Shown piece by piece: positions 31,635-43,585 of a stretch of 64,000 nt of DNA; the first letter of the stretch is position 1, and each line of letters begins with the position of its first letter. Location of the stretch: positions 9,603,001 through 9,667,000 of the forward strand of contig JARDYH010000002.1 of assembly GCA_029215795.1 (NCBI GenBank), in the 5' to 3' direction. The notes under the pieces were generated by a model that was given only the letters and a program-made list of their open reading frames with translations, did no database searches and was not told the DNA's origin. This stretch comes from Anniella stebbinsi. Lineage: Eukaryota; Chordata; Lepidosauria; Squamata; Anniellidae. The translations under genes were made by a program, and so were the position numbers.

Positions 31635-32173
31635 CCAGCTCACCACTCAAAAAACGATTCAAGCGCTGCGAAATCGAAGCCATCCAGTGTGAGGTGCGCA
31701 AGATGTGCAACTACACCAAAATTCTCTCCACAAAGAAGAATTTGGATCACGTGAACAAAATCCTAAAAGCCAAGCGGCTGCAGAGACAATCAAAGACGGG
31801 CAATAACTTTGTCAAGAAGCGGCGAGGGCGTCCCCGGAAGCAGCCGCTCTCTTTTGATGAAGACTCCAGAGACCAAATGCCAGTTTTGGAAAAATGCGTT
31901 GACCTGCCTTGCAAACGAGGTCAGAGATTCACGCTGAATCCTTTAATATTGGAACAAGCAGCCAATCAAGATACAATTGCCGCCACCATTGAAGCCGTCG
32001 TACATATGGCCCGTGAGACGTCCCAGCTGCTCCCTCCAACGCCGCCTCCTTTACGGACACCGAGAGCTGGGAAAAGAAAAAACAAATCGCAGCAGCATCC
32101 GGAGGAGGAGGAGGAAGTGAAGGTGAAAAAGCACCGGAAAACCAGAGGGAGTGACAGCGAAACCCTTCCCTAG
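31635..32173 (+). CDS. SETBP1: SETBP1, terminal coding exon and stop codon
   Basis: This is the last coding exon, about 179 codons, ending in TAG at 32171-32173. It starts after the acceptor TTTTTTCCCCCCTGCAG. The frame reads [20 protein letters not shown], then [19 protein letters not shown], then the AT-hook KKRRGRPRK (about 31815-31841), then [11 protein letters not shown] and [16 protein letters not shown]. After that come a short proline patch (LLPPTPPPL), basic and acidic tracts, and a final SDSETLP. The order and wording match the vertebrate SETBP1 C-terminus as I remember it. Human SETBP1 has three long PPLPPPPP-type repeats after the HMARE segment; here only about six prolines remain. 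The frame is open throughout, so the gene looks functional. Confidence 0.96.
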
Positions 32174-33179
32174 GAATGAGCACGGCCAATCTAAAGACAT
32201 TCCTGGGTGGTTTGGGCCCTAGGACCAATGGACCGGAGTGCTCCGTCGGGCAGGTCTGCTCCACACCTTCTGCAGCGTCAGTCTTGCTGTGTAATTTCAG
32301 TAGCACATCAGCCATTAAGAATTCAGATAGGAATGACCAGTAATAATAATACTTACAATAATGACATTTTTTTGGCATTAGCCCTTGGGTTAATAATGGT
32401 GGAGGGGGGGGTGCAGAGAGCGATCTTCTTCAAACCTAGTGAGTCCATCTGTTTTGCAAAGTTTCTGTTAACAAAAGCCAGCATTTTGGTTTTTTTTTTT
32501 CTTCTTCTTGTGTCTCAGAAAGGAAGAGGGGGGTTCACTCAAAAGGCAGCAGAGCTTCACTCATGGCAGGACTAGCCTTATCCCTATTGGGATTGTCAGC
32601 AACTTTCACGGAGGCTTCTGCTCCTTTTCAACAGGTGCGTTGCAAGGAGAAATTCACCAGCAGCAACTTTTCCAGTCACTGCTGTTACAGGAAAGGAAAA
32701 ATTGCACTTCTCAGATTTCTCCCTACCATGCAGCCATGGAGGAACAAGAGCACCTGCCGGAAACAAAGTTGGCAATCCTCAGAATGGAAATCCATTTCAT
32801 TCTTTTTTTAAAAAAAAGAAGTAGTGTAATTTCCTCACCTATGCTCTTGGTTTTGTTCTGCTTTGAAAATATTTCTATTTTATTTTATCAAGTTTGGCTT
32901 TGTTTTAAAAAAAAAACACCAACCTTTGGGGCAATGTGAATCCCAAGAGACATGAATCACTAACTCTGAACCTTACAGTTTTTCCTTCTCCTCGATGATT
33001 TGCCCAATGCAAATAAATAAGTGGTGAGTGGTGTATAAGTGAGACAAGTAGAGCCCTGCTCTACAGAACTAGCTTAATCTCTGATTGCTGTCCTAGAATA
33101 TAACAGAATAGTTTAGTATTTCACATGGAAACAAAACCCAACTTTTCACTAAAAAGGTATTTCTGTTAAGTAGCTTGGG

Positions 33180-33765
33180 CCAGATATCTACACCAAGCAG
33201 GATATAGCACTATGAAAGTGGTATGAAAGCAGTATATAGGCAGGATCTGTACTCCTGCTTTATAGCGGTATTGAAGTGCACTGACAACTGTTGGGTAGGG
33301 TGACCATACGGAAAAGAGGACAGGGCTCTTGTAACTTTAACAGCTGTATTGAAAAGAGAATTTCAGCAGGTGTCATTTGTATGCATGCAACACCTGTTGA
33401 AATTCCCTCTTCATCACAACAGTTAAAGCTGCAAGAGCCCTGCCGTCTTTTGTATATGGTCAAGAGAGCAGGGCTCCTGCATTTTTAACTGTTGTGATGA
33501 AGCGGGAATTTCACCAGGGGCTGCATTCATACAAATGACACCTGCTGGAATTCTCTTTTCTATGCAACTGTTGAAGATACAGGAGTCCTGTCCTTCTTTC
33601 CGTATGGTCACCCTACTGTTGGGGCCCATGACACATTCCATGTACCATTTTCATACCGCTTTCACCGTGTTATATCCCACTTGGAGTAGATGTATCATGA
33701 GCCCCAACAGTTGTCAGTGCACTTCAGTACCACTATAAAGCGGTAGTGTAGATCCTGCTTCGGTG
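33180..33765. mobile_element. Palindromic MITE in SETBP1 3' UTR, split by another MITE
   Basis: GCACTGACAACTGTTGGG (33278-33295) is mirrored by CCCCAACAGTTGTCAGTGCA (33703). TGCTTTATAGCGGTATTGAA pairs with TACCACTATAAAGCGGTAG. A second pair joins GGATATAGCACTATGAAAGT (33200) and TTTCACCGTGTTATATCC-like sequence at 33660. The MITE at 33296-33615 sits inside it. Confidence 0.65.
33296..33615. mobile_element. 320-bp palindromic MITE (hAT-like), copy D
   Basis: The termini are TAGGGTGACCATACGGAAAA and TTTCCGTATGGTCACCCTA. The exact duplication CTGTTGGG lies at 33288-33295 and 33616-33623. It is the cleanest full-length copy here and lies in the inferred SETBP1 3' UTR. Confidence 0.92.
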
Positions 33766-33982
33766 TTCCCATTGGCGACAGAAGCACCCAGTCGAAGGAG
33801 GTTTGGAACAGTGCGAATGTAGAGGTGATACTATAAAGAAGCAAGAACTCCAGAAAGGATCCGAACCCATGAAATATTTGCTGCCCAAGGCAAGTCAGTG
33901 GGAAACGTAGGGATAAACTTTTTCTATTTTTTTTTCAGGTTTGTGTCCAAGCGGCGCAGCAAAGCCTTGGCTTGTTTTTTTG

Positions 33983-34064
33983 TTATATATATATATATAT
34001 ATATATATATGGTATATATATATATATATATATATATATGGTATATATATATATATATATATAT
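33983..34064. repeat. (TA)n microsatellite in three blocks joined by TGGTA
   Basis: The TA runs are interrupted twice by the same ATGGTATA spacer, giving a higher-order repeat of about 30 bases. Confidence 0.95.
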
Positions 34065-34491
34065 AATGGAAACAGTAACAGCCAGTTTAAAAATAATTCA
34101 TACAGAAAGTAAAAGCAGCGGAAGAAATATGTCATTTCTTAACAGGCATTTCCTAAATTAAAATAAAAGAGGAATAAGTGTTCTTATCTAAAATAATAAT
34201 AATCTAGATGTTCAAAGGGTATCACCACTGCAGTTATATTAATGCCACTTTGGACATGTTCTTTTTTTCCAAGTTGTGGTTGCCTTAATAAACTGAAAAA
34301 TATTTTTTGGGGGTTTCTTCTTTTGTACATAATGTAATTATTAAAAAAAAAAGAAGGGAAAAATCAGTCTGCGTGGACACAACCTGTGTGTGACAAATAG
34401 ACTCTTTAAATTGTCAGTTCCAATCCAGTTCAAATTCTAAGTGTACTTTTATCCACCAAGATTTTTTTATTATTATTTTTAAAATTTGGAG

Positions 34492-34516
34492 AATATATAT
34501 ATATATATATATATAT
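34492..34516. repeat. (AT)n microsatellite
   Basis: This is a pure AT run in the 3' UTR. Confidence 0.95.
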
Positions 34517-35099
34517 TGCTTAGTCAGATCCAGAAATTATCATCATCATTTTGCTTTAAGCGAAACTGTTCAGATCCAACTGTCTGTTTTTAAAGAAAGT
34601 ATTATTTCATTGCAGCAATAATACTTCCCTTAAAAAAAAGAAAGGAAAGGAAAGAAAGTCAGTTGTTGGAATTTAAAACAGGTACACAATAGATTACTTT
34701 CCTTTCCGCTATTAATTACATCATGGTGGAGAGGTCATAGCGTAATTTCCGCTTTGTGCCCATACTGGAGAAACAGGGAATACATGGTCCAATAATACAC
34801 AAGCTAACGGTTGAATCTGCTTTCGGGGAGCGGGATAAATGTTAGCAACGTATGGAATAATCTGCAGAACATCGGGGGGAGGGGACTACATTTCCCCTGC
34901 CCCAATAACCATGTGAATCTTCCCTGTGACTTATTTGCAACTTATTGTTAAAATCTGTTCCCCCACTCCACACACACTGAAGAGTAAGAGGCAGCTCACC
35001 AACATGTGGCATTTTCCTGTGCTCATTTTGAATGTTTTGGGTGTACCAGAAACATTTTGGATGCCAAGCACCATGGCATACCTATCCATAGGGCCTGTT

Positions 35100-35245
35100 C
35101 AAACGACACACTAAGCCATGGTTAGGCCACTAACACTTTTGCAACAAATGGTTAGTGAGCGTACTTAAACCGTGTTTATGTGGCCACAATGGCTAGGAAT
35201 AGTTCACATGGTGTTTAGAAACCTCATTTGCCGAGTTGCACTGGT
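35100..35245. mobile_element. CTAAGCCATGG palindromic MITE, partial
   Basis: CCTGTTCAAACGACACACTA and AGCCATGGTTAGGCCACTAA match the MITE at 39290-39472 over its first two thirds. The right end is eroded. Confidence 0.6.
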
Positions 35246-35978
35246 AGACTTCTATCTCTTTACATGTTTCTAAGGCCCATGTCAAACTTCAGTGTGATGT
35301 GATATCACACTACTCTAGTAACAACGAAAACAGAAACCATGGGGGTAAAGAGCTCATGGTTACCTCCTGCTCCACTTCACACTAGGTCTTCTGTCCATCA
35401 AAGACTTTGCAAACCCATCTATTCCCCGGTCTCCTTTCCAACGCTCAGACGCCTTTGCCATAATGGCTTTTCATTCATTTTGAACAGCTTTGTGTAATGG
35501 GAGAATGGGAGCATATATATGTCCCTTGGCCTCTGCCTTTGGAGAACTCAGTGCATCCTGCAGCTTTTTGGTGCATGTATCCAGACCACAGTAGACAAAG
35601 AAAGTGTCCCTCACTCAAGTTGTGTGTCTTGTCACGTGGCAAGCCTGCACGAATTGTGAATGTGGCCTGTTAGCCTTGTGCTTAACAACCAGCACCCCCT
35701 GCTTTTGCCGTCCACACAGACAGCAAAACCAGTAGGTTTATCAAACCCCTGCTGGACAGGGCCACCAAACCATACGTGGCTGATAGATTCCGTTCACTTG
35801 ATGGATCACAAATCATGCATATCTGTTTCATAGCAAGGAACTGGTCTTGATCCGTTGGACGTCTTTCAATTCAATGATTCTTTGATCCTGACATTGCAAA
35901 GGCATGTACATTTCTGAGTGCAAATATTAATTCTCAAATAGGAACATGTTAGCAAAATGATTTGACCTTGAGGAGTAC

Positions 35979-35981
<3 letters not shown>

Positions 35982-36010
<29 letters not shown>
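35982..36010. repeat. (AT)n microsatellite
   Basis: This is a pure AT run. Confidence 0.95.
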
Positions 36011-36021
<11 letters not shown>

Positions 36022-36299
36022 TTTCATCTGAATCTGATCAGCGCCACAGAACTTTTTCAGGCAAAATTTCATCCTATCAACATCATTCTTATGGATGAGT
36101 TACTACTGGGTTACTACATGCCTGTGAGTAGCTGACGTGATAGTGATATCACATGGTTTTGGTGACGTTGGTACATACCAGAGAATCATTGCTGCATTGT
36201 TTCATGGCCAGAGAGACAATGTAGTTGTCTACCTGAAACGGGCACTACAGATCTATCTTCCCCTTTCCAGCAATGCCAAAACGGGTGTTAGCTCATAAA

Positions 36300-36400
36300 A
36301 TAGCAATAAAGCTGCAATTCTGGGAACACTTACCTGGGGTTAAGTCCCTTTGAACATAGTGGGACTTACTTCTGAGTAAACATGCATAAGATTTGACTGA
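36300..36400. mobile_element. Short palindromic repeat (GGGACTTACTTCTGAGTAA)
   Basis: CTTACCTGGGGTTAAGTCCC and GTGGGACTTACTTCTGAGTA form mirrored arms. Related fragments occur at 14330, 16655, 43690, 48665 and 51035. Confidence 0.5.
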
Positions 36401-38751
36401 AAAGGCCTGATACCACCTTTGAGGTGAAACATTTTATTATAAGGCTTAGGATCTTGTGAACAACGTTCTAAGTATTTCAGCCTAGTCTCTCCATTTAACA
36501 ACTAAGTTGCAGAAGCCCCACCATAAACGTTCAATGCTGCCGTTTACGTTTCATTAAAACAACGGAAGAAAGAGGAAAGGAGAGAGTTTTGCATCTTGAG
36601 ATGCAGTTGGACCATACTGAAGCCACCGGCTTTGAGTCATAACCCCCAAATCCCACAGCCAGCCACACAAGAGAGCTTTCCGAGCGATAGCTTTCCCACA
36701 AGAACCTGCAACGAAACATACAAAAAAACAGAGATGATGTTATGGTCCATGTTTGACCTGTTGACCAATGGCCATCACGTGCAGAAATAGATTTAGGGTC
36801 AGAGGGCAACCTTTGGAATTGCTATTCATTCAAGAGCAAGATGGCAGCACAGATTCGTGTTTTGCACATCACATGCCCTATCAGTATAATAAAAGGCTAT
36901 GAACAGAATGATAGTACAAATAGAATATACTACCTACAGATATCTTATTAAGGATACTTAATTTTGGGGTTCAAGGCTACATAATATTACATAATATTGG
37001 GGTAATAAGCTTTTTTTAAAAAAAAAATCATCTCCTTCATCTCCCTTACGATTTAGTTGAGCCAATGTTTAAATTCCCAAAATAACATTCATCAGAACCA
37101 AACAAATTCAAAATACGCCCTCATGCAACAATATGATGGTGTGTAGGTATCTGGCCCCAATCCACTTCTGCATCCAATTTAAAGTTGCATGGGTGAACAT
37201 TCAGATGGCGCTATGGAGATGCACTGCACATAGGCACGTGGACGTTTCTTCTGTGCGCAGATCTCCCTCACTGGATCTGGGTGATGGTGTCCCTAGAATG
37301 CATCAATATACCGACGTCACGTTTACAAATCATACCGTCCTTCTATATTAAAATTTCAAAGACCCACTTATGATGTTTCTTTTTTGGGGAGGGAGGGGAA
37401 ATGAGCTGGACCCCACAGAAATCAGTCTCAATGAAACGGTTGGTTGGCCATAAAAATTGAAATTCCGAAATGTTGAATATACAATGTCAGTAATGATGGA
37501 AGTATAATATCCTGCTCATTTATGCTGCTTCTATTTTTGGCCGGTAATGATGAATATCATGATAACGATGCTCTGAAATCCATCCCCACCCTTTCTGATT
37601 CCCCCCCCCACCCCCAAATAAATTTGGACAAAACCAGAATATCCCATGACTTTTAATGCTCTGTATTCTGGTTAGCATATATGCTTTCTTCTGTTTTCCA
37701 GTGGGACCGCTATTCAGAATGAAGATCCGTTCTAACATACAAGTTGAGTGATATCTTCAGCTTAGACAATTCACCCACCCAAAAATTAAGGGACACGCAT
37801 TACTGATCCACAACCCAGCCCGAAATTTTTGCAGCTGCATACCTGCAGGCAGCATTAGCATAACTTTTCTTGTTTGAAACTTTGGCGTCCCTGCTGGCTT
37901 TCCTTCATTCAAGCTGCTAAATTGCGAGCACAGCAAGTTTTAGGATTGGGGTTGTTAATCAGAAGTACATTTCACCAGAGGAAATGTATTGGCGATGTTA
38001 ATGATATGCCTGCCTACTTAGTAATAAACAGGATGTCATTTAGAAGTCTGTCCCTTCCTCCCTTCTGATCGAGAAAAATAAAATAAAGGAACGGTGATGC
38101 CAATTTCATCAACATGGGGGGGAAATGGTACAAGCCCATGTTGATTGGTTTGTTTATTTTTTTTAAAATGCTGTTTCTTAAATAATAATACTAAATGCAC
38201 ACAAAGTGTTAAATATGTATATAATGTATTTCAAAAATTTAAAAAAAATCCTACAAAAATGAACGGGGCACAAGATTGTTCTATAAGTCGTGCTGGCTAC
38301 TTTTTAGTTTGTACTCATAAGTGGTTTTTAAAAGCCTTTTTTTAACGTGTAATTTGCATGTTCTACTTTGATTGTATGTAAACATATTTTAGAGCAAAAA
38401 ATGTATTTGTATTTTATTGAATATAGAGGCAAGACAAAAAAAACTTGTACATTTGTTTGAAATGTTCTTTTTGTAACGGTTTTTATTCATGAAGCATTTT
38501 TGTACATTTAAAAAAAATGGATACGGACTTGCTGTTATTTGAGGGTTAGGTACATCTGGCATGCTAAAATGTCATGCTTTTTCATGATTTTAGATGTTGG
38601 TTTTTAAACATTTTTTTCTAAAAGGAGGCTCCAGTCTTTTCGCTACCAAATCAGGTTAGCACAGTATAGAGCACTTAACTATTAAAAAAAAAAAATACCA
38701 GAAAAAAGGGGAAAAAAGTTAATCCTATTCATATGTTATTCATTGTGTGAA

Positions 38752-38757
38752 ATTAAA
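38752..38757 (+). terminator. Candidate SETBP1 poly(A) signal ATTAAA
   Basis: ATTAAA lies in an A/T-rich tail. It is followed within about 30 bases by TGTTGTGAATTTTTTTTGTC-like G/U- and U-rich sequence, the usual layout of a cleavage and polyadenylation site. Repeat content rises again downstream of this point. Confidence 0.5.
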
Positions 38758-38775
38758 GGAATTCAAATCAGTCTG

Positions 38776-38942
38776 CCATGAGTTGTGAATTTTTTTTGTC
38801 TTACTTCCCATCTGGTTCACATCACTGAGGAGTTTAATAGCTCTGGGGATACAAATGCATGCACTCACCAATTCCCCTTTTGTGCTCATGGATAAATCTG
38901 GTGTGTAGCTCTTTTCTTCTTCTTTTTTATGGTTCTGAATGG

Positions 38943-38974
<32 letters not shown>

Positions 38975-39287
38975 TAGTGTAAGCCACCGGCTCCATGAAC
39001 AGTGGCAAAACCCCAAGTCTGGAAAAGTCATAGACTGTTATTCAGAAAGGGTGCCCCTCCCCTTCAACATTATTATTCATTTTGATTATTTATTTGCAGC
39101 ATTCTTCCTCACCCTTCAACCGAAAAGGCTCCCGGAATGGCTTCTGCACGTTCAATTAAAAGAAGATACAGCCCATGCTCTCAGGGTCACGATTTAAAAG
39201 ACACAGCACAAAAGGAAAAAGGGATGAGGAGGGGAAATGAAATTAAGCAAACGCAGGCACCAATTCTTAAATTTCCATAATGAGCCT
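38776..39287. other. Start of intergenic region
   Basis: It contains a (GT)n microsatellite at 38943-38974. No gene is recognised. Confidence 0.4.
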
Positions 39288-39289
39288 GT

Positions 39290-39472
39290 TCGGATGACAT
39301 GCTAAGCCACGGCTGGGCCGCTAAACCTTTCGCAGCAAATAGTTAGTGAGGGTGTTCCAACCATGGTTATGTAGCCACTGTAGTTCGGAACGGTTCACAT
39401 GACATTCTAAGCCATAACGTTTAGCTCAAAACGCTTAACCGCTGTGGCTTAGCGTGTCTTCCGAACAGGGTC
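39290..39472. mobile_element. CTAAGCCAC palindromic MITE, complete
   Basis: The termini CCTGTTCGGATGACATGCTA (39292) and TAGCGTGTCTTCCGAACAGG are inverted copies. The interior repeats CTAAGCCA(C/T) and GGTTAGTGAG in both orientations. It is non-coding. Confidence 0.72.
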
Positions 39473-39644
39473 GATATTTCTTAGGATGGCCAGCTGGACT
39501 GGATTTGCACCAGCTGTTTCACTAGTGTCGCACAAAGAATTGCACAAGTTGTTGTGCAAATTGCCAAACAAGGCATTTTACAACTTCATTAGGCTAGACG
39601 TTGCTTCTGCTAGCTGTGCTAGTTCTGAGTTATATCCAGTATTA

Positions 39645-39750
39645 TGAGAGTGGAAGAATTAACGTTAAATGTTTTAATCTTGTAAGCTGCCCAGAGAGCT
39701 TCGGCTATGGGGCAGCATAGAAATGCAATCAATAAATGAATTAATAACAG
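39645..39750 (+). mobile_element. L2-like LINE 3' tail
   Basis: TTGTAAGCTGCCCAGAGAGC and TTCGGCTATGGGGCAGCATA, then AGAAATGCAATCAATAAATG. Same tail as at 4685-4784 and 55890 (reverse). Confidence 0.7.
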
Positions 39751-39833
39751 TTCAGTGAGAGGAAGAGGCCAAGGGAGTTGGTCTCTCAGCAAAGTTGATG
39801 GAGTAGCTCTGCTTTCCTTCTCTTCATCTGCTG

Positions 39834-40153
39834 TAGGCTGGCCAGATAAAATCCAGGTCAGGGCTCATGTAACTTTAACAGTTGTAGAGAAAAGGGAATT
39901 TTAGCCGGTGTCATTTGTATGCAGTTAGTTCCTGGTGAAATTCCCTCTTCGTCACAACAGTTAAAGTTGCAGGCACTATACTAGAGTGACCATATACAAA
40001 AGAAGGCAGGGCCCCTGCAACTTTAACTGTTGTGATGAAGAGGGAATTTCACCAGGAACTAATTGCATACAAATGACACCGGCTGAAATTCCCTTTTCTT
40101 TGCAACTGTTAAAGTTACATGAGCCCTGACCTGGATTTTATCTGGCCAGCCTA
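39834..40153. mobile_element. 320-bp palindromic MITE (hAT-like), copy E
   Basis: The termini are TAGGCTGGCCAGATAAAATC and GATTTTATCTGGCCAGCCTA. The exact duplication ATCTGCTG lies at 39826-39833 and 40154-40161. It belongs to the same subfamily as copies A and G (ATAAAATCCAGGTCAGGGCT ends). Confidence 0.92.
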
Positions 40154-40274
40154 ATCTGCTGCAGCCTAAAGGAATGACTGCTGCTAAAAGATAGTTGATG
40201 AAAGATACCCGTTAGAAGGAGGAGCCAGATGGAACTGGTCTCTCAGCAATAAGAACAACATAAGAAGCTGTAGT

Positions 40275-40733
40275 AGAGCATCATCAGGCGAACATTTTAT
40301 TGCATGCTTGCTCCTGCCCACTTTAGACGATGATGTCTGCCTCTCCTGTGCCTCCCGCTCATTTTTCCGTTGCAAAATAGACCCCTCTTCATCTTTTTTT
40401 TTTAACTTAATGTGCTGCTATTTTCCGCTGCGTTCAGGGAAAATGGCACAATATAAACAGCCCCTGAATGGGCCACGTGGTCGTCGCTGCTTCCTCTTTC
40501 TCTCCCCATGTAAAGAGACCGTCGCTACTGCGGGACAGCAGTGGGAGGCCATAGCGGCAGTAGGGAAACATGAAAATCCACCCGTCTGATGACGCTGTCT
40601 GACTTCCACTGCCTACTTATGGATGTCCGCGTGTCCTTTCGAGGATGACGTCCGCCTTCCAGGTGCGTCCTGCTCCTTCCGCTCGTCTTCCCGTCGCAAA
40701 GTAGACCCCTTTCAATCTTTTTCAAAGTGGATG
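40275..40733. mobile_element. GAGCATCATCAGG element (family U), plus partial duplicate
   Basis: It starts GAGCATCATCAGGCGAACAT and ends CGTCTGATGACGCTG near 40597. Inside are AAATGGCACAATATAAACAG, GGGCCACGTGGTCGTCGCTG and CTTCCTCTTTCTCTCC. The sequence 40628-40733 repeats the early part (GATGACGTCCGCCTTCC, TTCCCGTCGCAAAGTAGACC). It is related to 42100-42305 and 52491-52980. Confidence 0.6.
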
Positions 40734-42099
40734 GTGTAGACATGGTCTCACTTACCTATCAAAATCTGGACTTCTCCAATTTCGCAATTCTCCAATCGCA
40801 AAAGTTGTACACAAATGAGTAGGTAGGGTGCAGGGTGGGCAGTTCACACACACACAAAAAATGTGTTATCTTGCTGAAAATAATGTTACAAATGCATACT
40901 AGGAAAATTACTTATCCCCCCCCCAAAAAAGCCTGTTGATTAGGCAAAGTTGCATACAAAAATGCATGTCTTAGGAGAAATGCACATGAAAACGTGTGTG
41001 GATATTGATGGAAACCGTTTGTTTGTTTGTTTGTTTGTTTGTTTGTTTGTTTTAAAAAAGACTCCTCAAGAGTTCTGGATGAACTGAACTCAAGACTGGA
41101 AAAGTGGGAAACTGGGAGACACCAGAACGGGCAGATGTGTCCATCCCTACCATAGACCACTTTCCAATGGCCTTGGTTCCTGCATCCTAGGGGCTGTCTT
41201 GACAAAAGTGCATTGCCGCCATGTGCCCTCAAACCCCACCGTTTGCAGTCCTGCAGGGTTGTCCCCACGCGAAAGTGTGAGCACGGGGGGTTGTATCAAT
41301 AGGAGGGGGAGGAGCCGCTCTGCCGCATCTTCTCAAGTTGGCGGGGAGCTCTGGCTTAGCTCCTCTGGTCGCCCCCCAACCCCATCGTTTTCCATGGGGA
41401 GCAATTGCTCTCTGAGCAGCCCTCCTCCCTACCTCATGCACCCCAAGTACAGAGGTGTTCCAGCAGCCATTTGGATCGCTGGGCTGCCCCCCTTCCTGTC
41501 CAAATGAGAGTGATCAATTATGGGTTTCCATCGGCCGGCCATGCCTCCGCTGCAACACCGAATCAAAGCGACAGACACAGATAAGCCGGCATCGCCTTGC
41601 TCAACAGAAAAAAGACGGGGTAAGTCCCTGACTTTTTTCATTCAGATCTTTTGGGAAAAGACCTGGGATGGCTCCGCAGTGGGTGCTGCATCATATAAAT
41701 CCCCTAGTGCTACTGTGGAGCCACCCTGGATCTTTCCCCCCATATAGACACCCCCCTAGTCTGAGTAATACACTATTGTACATACAAATGTGAATTAACT
41801 CATACAGTCCCAGTTCGAGGAATGTCATTCTCCTTTTCATGCAATCCCATACAAATTCCCATGGCCTTTGCATGGGGAAATGCCTTTCTTTATTTATCCT
41901 CTTCGGGAGCAATCCAATGGCCCCAAGACATCAAATGAGGGGCCAGAAGTTACTGGGGATTCTCCCTCTGAAGTTGGAGACAATGCCCCAACCTTGAAAG
42001 GGCCTCCACGCAGCCACTGTGGAAAGAATCATGCCATCTCCTTCTGGTCTTTTTTCCATCATAAAATAAGACAGGAAAAAACCCTGATTTCAGAGGCTA
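40734..42099. other. Intergenic stretch without recognised genes
   Basis: It contains a (GTTT)n microsatellite at 41017-41053 and a GC-richer block at 41180-41620 with no clear ends. The block may be an unrecognised transposon, as may 41860-42060. No coding frame is convincing. Confidence 0.4.
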
Positions 42100-42305
42100 A
42101 AGCGAAACTTGCCACCATTTCCTGCTGTGTACAGGAGAGGCAGCATGATAAGAATGCCCAGTCAATGAGCCATGTGGTCGTTGCCTGCTTCCTCTTTCTT
42201 CCCCGTGTGAGGAAAGAGAAAGCTGTTTGTCGCTATTGTGGGACAGCAGGAGGAGGCAAAGTAATGGTAGGGAAACATGATTTTTTGCCCCGTCTGACGA
42301 TGCTC
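42100..42305. mobile_element. Family U element, 3' part
   Basis: TTTCCTGCTGTGTACAGGAG, GAGCCATGTGGTCGTTGCCT and GGGAAACATGATTTTTTGCC, ending CCGTCTGACGATGCTCTTA. It matches 40440-40597. Confidence 0.6.
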
Positions 42306-43216
42306 TTAGTCAATGGGGGAAAGTGCACACTTTTGAGATGCATGCACAGAAATGCACACTTTCCCGGTTCAAAATGTGCACTTTCGCCATTCCAAGGTGC
42401 CGAAAAACATGTAAAAAAACAAAAGACAGAAGCATGCCAGAAAGAGCTTCGAAGTAAATTTCGGAGATTTTCAGTGAGCTTAAAAACGGCTGGTTCTCCC
42501 ATCGCTAAATTAGATTTTCCGTGCCAGTGGAAGGGACGCACACCTTGCTATTACAGGCGCTGGGCTCTGGCACAGTAATGGCTGTCATTGCTTCTAACCC
42601 CCTTGTCCAGTGCATCACTGCCTCAGCGGATCAGAGCAACAGACACAGGATGCTTGTGGGGGGGCGGGGGAATCTTTTTCAGAAAATAATCCCCCCTCCT
42701 TTTGCATTTCAGTTCTTTTGCCTTTTCTCATTGGGAGGGACTGGATTCCTCCGCACCCTGTGGCTGTTTCCACCGCCAGCGGCTCAGAGACATGAAAGGA
42801 CAACTGGAGGATGCGTGTCCTTGCTGAGTGTGAGGATGTAGGTCGCGGCAGTAAAAGCCTTTAAAAACACACACACAAAGAAGCACAGCGGCTTGCGCTC
42901 CTGTTGTCATTTTTTTATCACTTGGCTTTCCACGCTGATGCGTTGCCTTTTATTTAGACTCATTAAACAACCCCAGCCTCAACGTGGAGGAGTTAATGGC
43001 CATTATGCCACTGGTATGTGGGCCCCATATGCTTTTGTCTTCCATTCAGAGGAGATCAGTTAGTAAGGATAGAGTCCTATGCATGTTTAGAAGGGGGTGG
43101 GGGGGATGGAAGCCTACAACTCCCAGTATTTCCCAGCCAAGGGCAGCTCTGGAAAAATATGCTTCCAGATGCCCAGGAGAAGATCTGAGATGATAACAAT
43201 TGTATAGTACAGTTAT
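42306..43216. other. Intergenic stretch without recognised genes
   Basis: 42310-42420 has reiterated GCACACTTT / GTGCACTTTCGCC motifs that may belong to a MITE. No gene is seen. Confidence 0.35.
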
Positions 43217-43585
43217 ATAGAGAAGAGAAGACTGAGGGGAGACACGATAGCACTCTTCAAAGGCTTGAAAGGTTGTCAAACAGAGGAGAGCCAGGATCCC
43301 TTTTCGACCATCCCAAAGTGCAGGACACAGAATAATAGGCTCAAGTTACAGGAAGCCAGATTTCAGCTGGAAATCAGGAAAAACTTCCTGACTGTTAGAG
43401 CAGCATGACAATGGAACCAATGACCTAGGGAGGTTGTGGACTCTCCTACACTAGAGGCCTTCAAGAGGCAGCTGGACAACCATCTGTTAGATGTGCTTTA
43501 AGGTGGATTCCTGCATTGAGCAGGGGGTTGGACTCGATGGCCTTAAAGGTCCCTTCCAACTCTAATATTCTATGATTCTATTGAT
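43217..43585 (+). mobile_element. CR1 LINE 3' end
   Basis: AGACTGAGGGGAGACACGAT through GGTTGTCAAACAGAGGAGAG, AGGAAAAACTTCCTGACTGT and GGGTTGGACTCGATGGCC to TATTCTATGATTCTATTGAT. It is 5'-truncated. Confidence 0.88.

Larger units (their letters stand above)
32174..38775 (+). other. SETBP1: SETBP1 3' untranslated region (inferred)
   Basis: The sequence from the stop codon to about 38.78 kb is AT-rich and rich in T and A runs. It has no splice-like coding frame and ends at a good poly(A) signal, so I read it as one long 3' UTR. Human SETBP1 also has a multi-kilobase 3' UTR (known). The stretch 37850-38775 (A/T-rich, with TTTTGTACATTT and a Pumilio-like TGTATATA at 38216) looks like mature 3' UTR. 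The middle holds later insertions: nested palindromic MITEs at 33180-33765, TA microsatellites at 33983, 34492 and 35982, and MITE fragments near 35100 and 36300. Earlier poly(A) signals (AATAAA at 34162 and in 38079-38088) could give shorter isoforms. The end point is inferred, not proven. Confidence 0.65.

Noticed and set aside
33898..34161. Frame with repeated IYIYIY residues
   Set aside because: It is a translation of the TA microsatellite in the 3' UTR.
41868..42578. 236-residue plus-strand frame
   Set aside because: It overlaps a family U transposon fragment and has no recognisable domain. The cysteine and histidine residues do not form a zinc-finger pattern.
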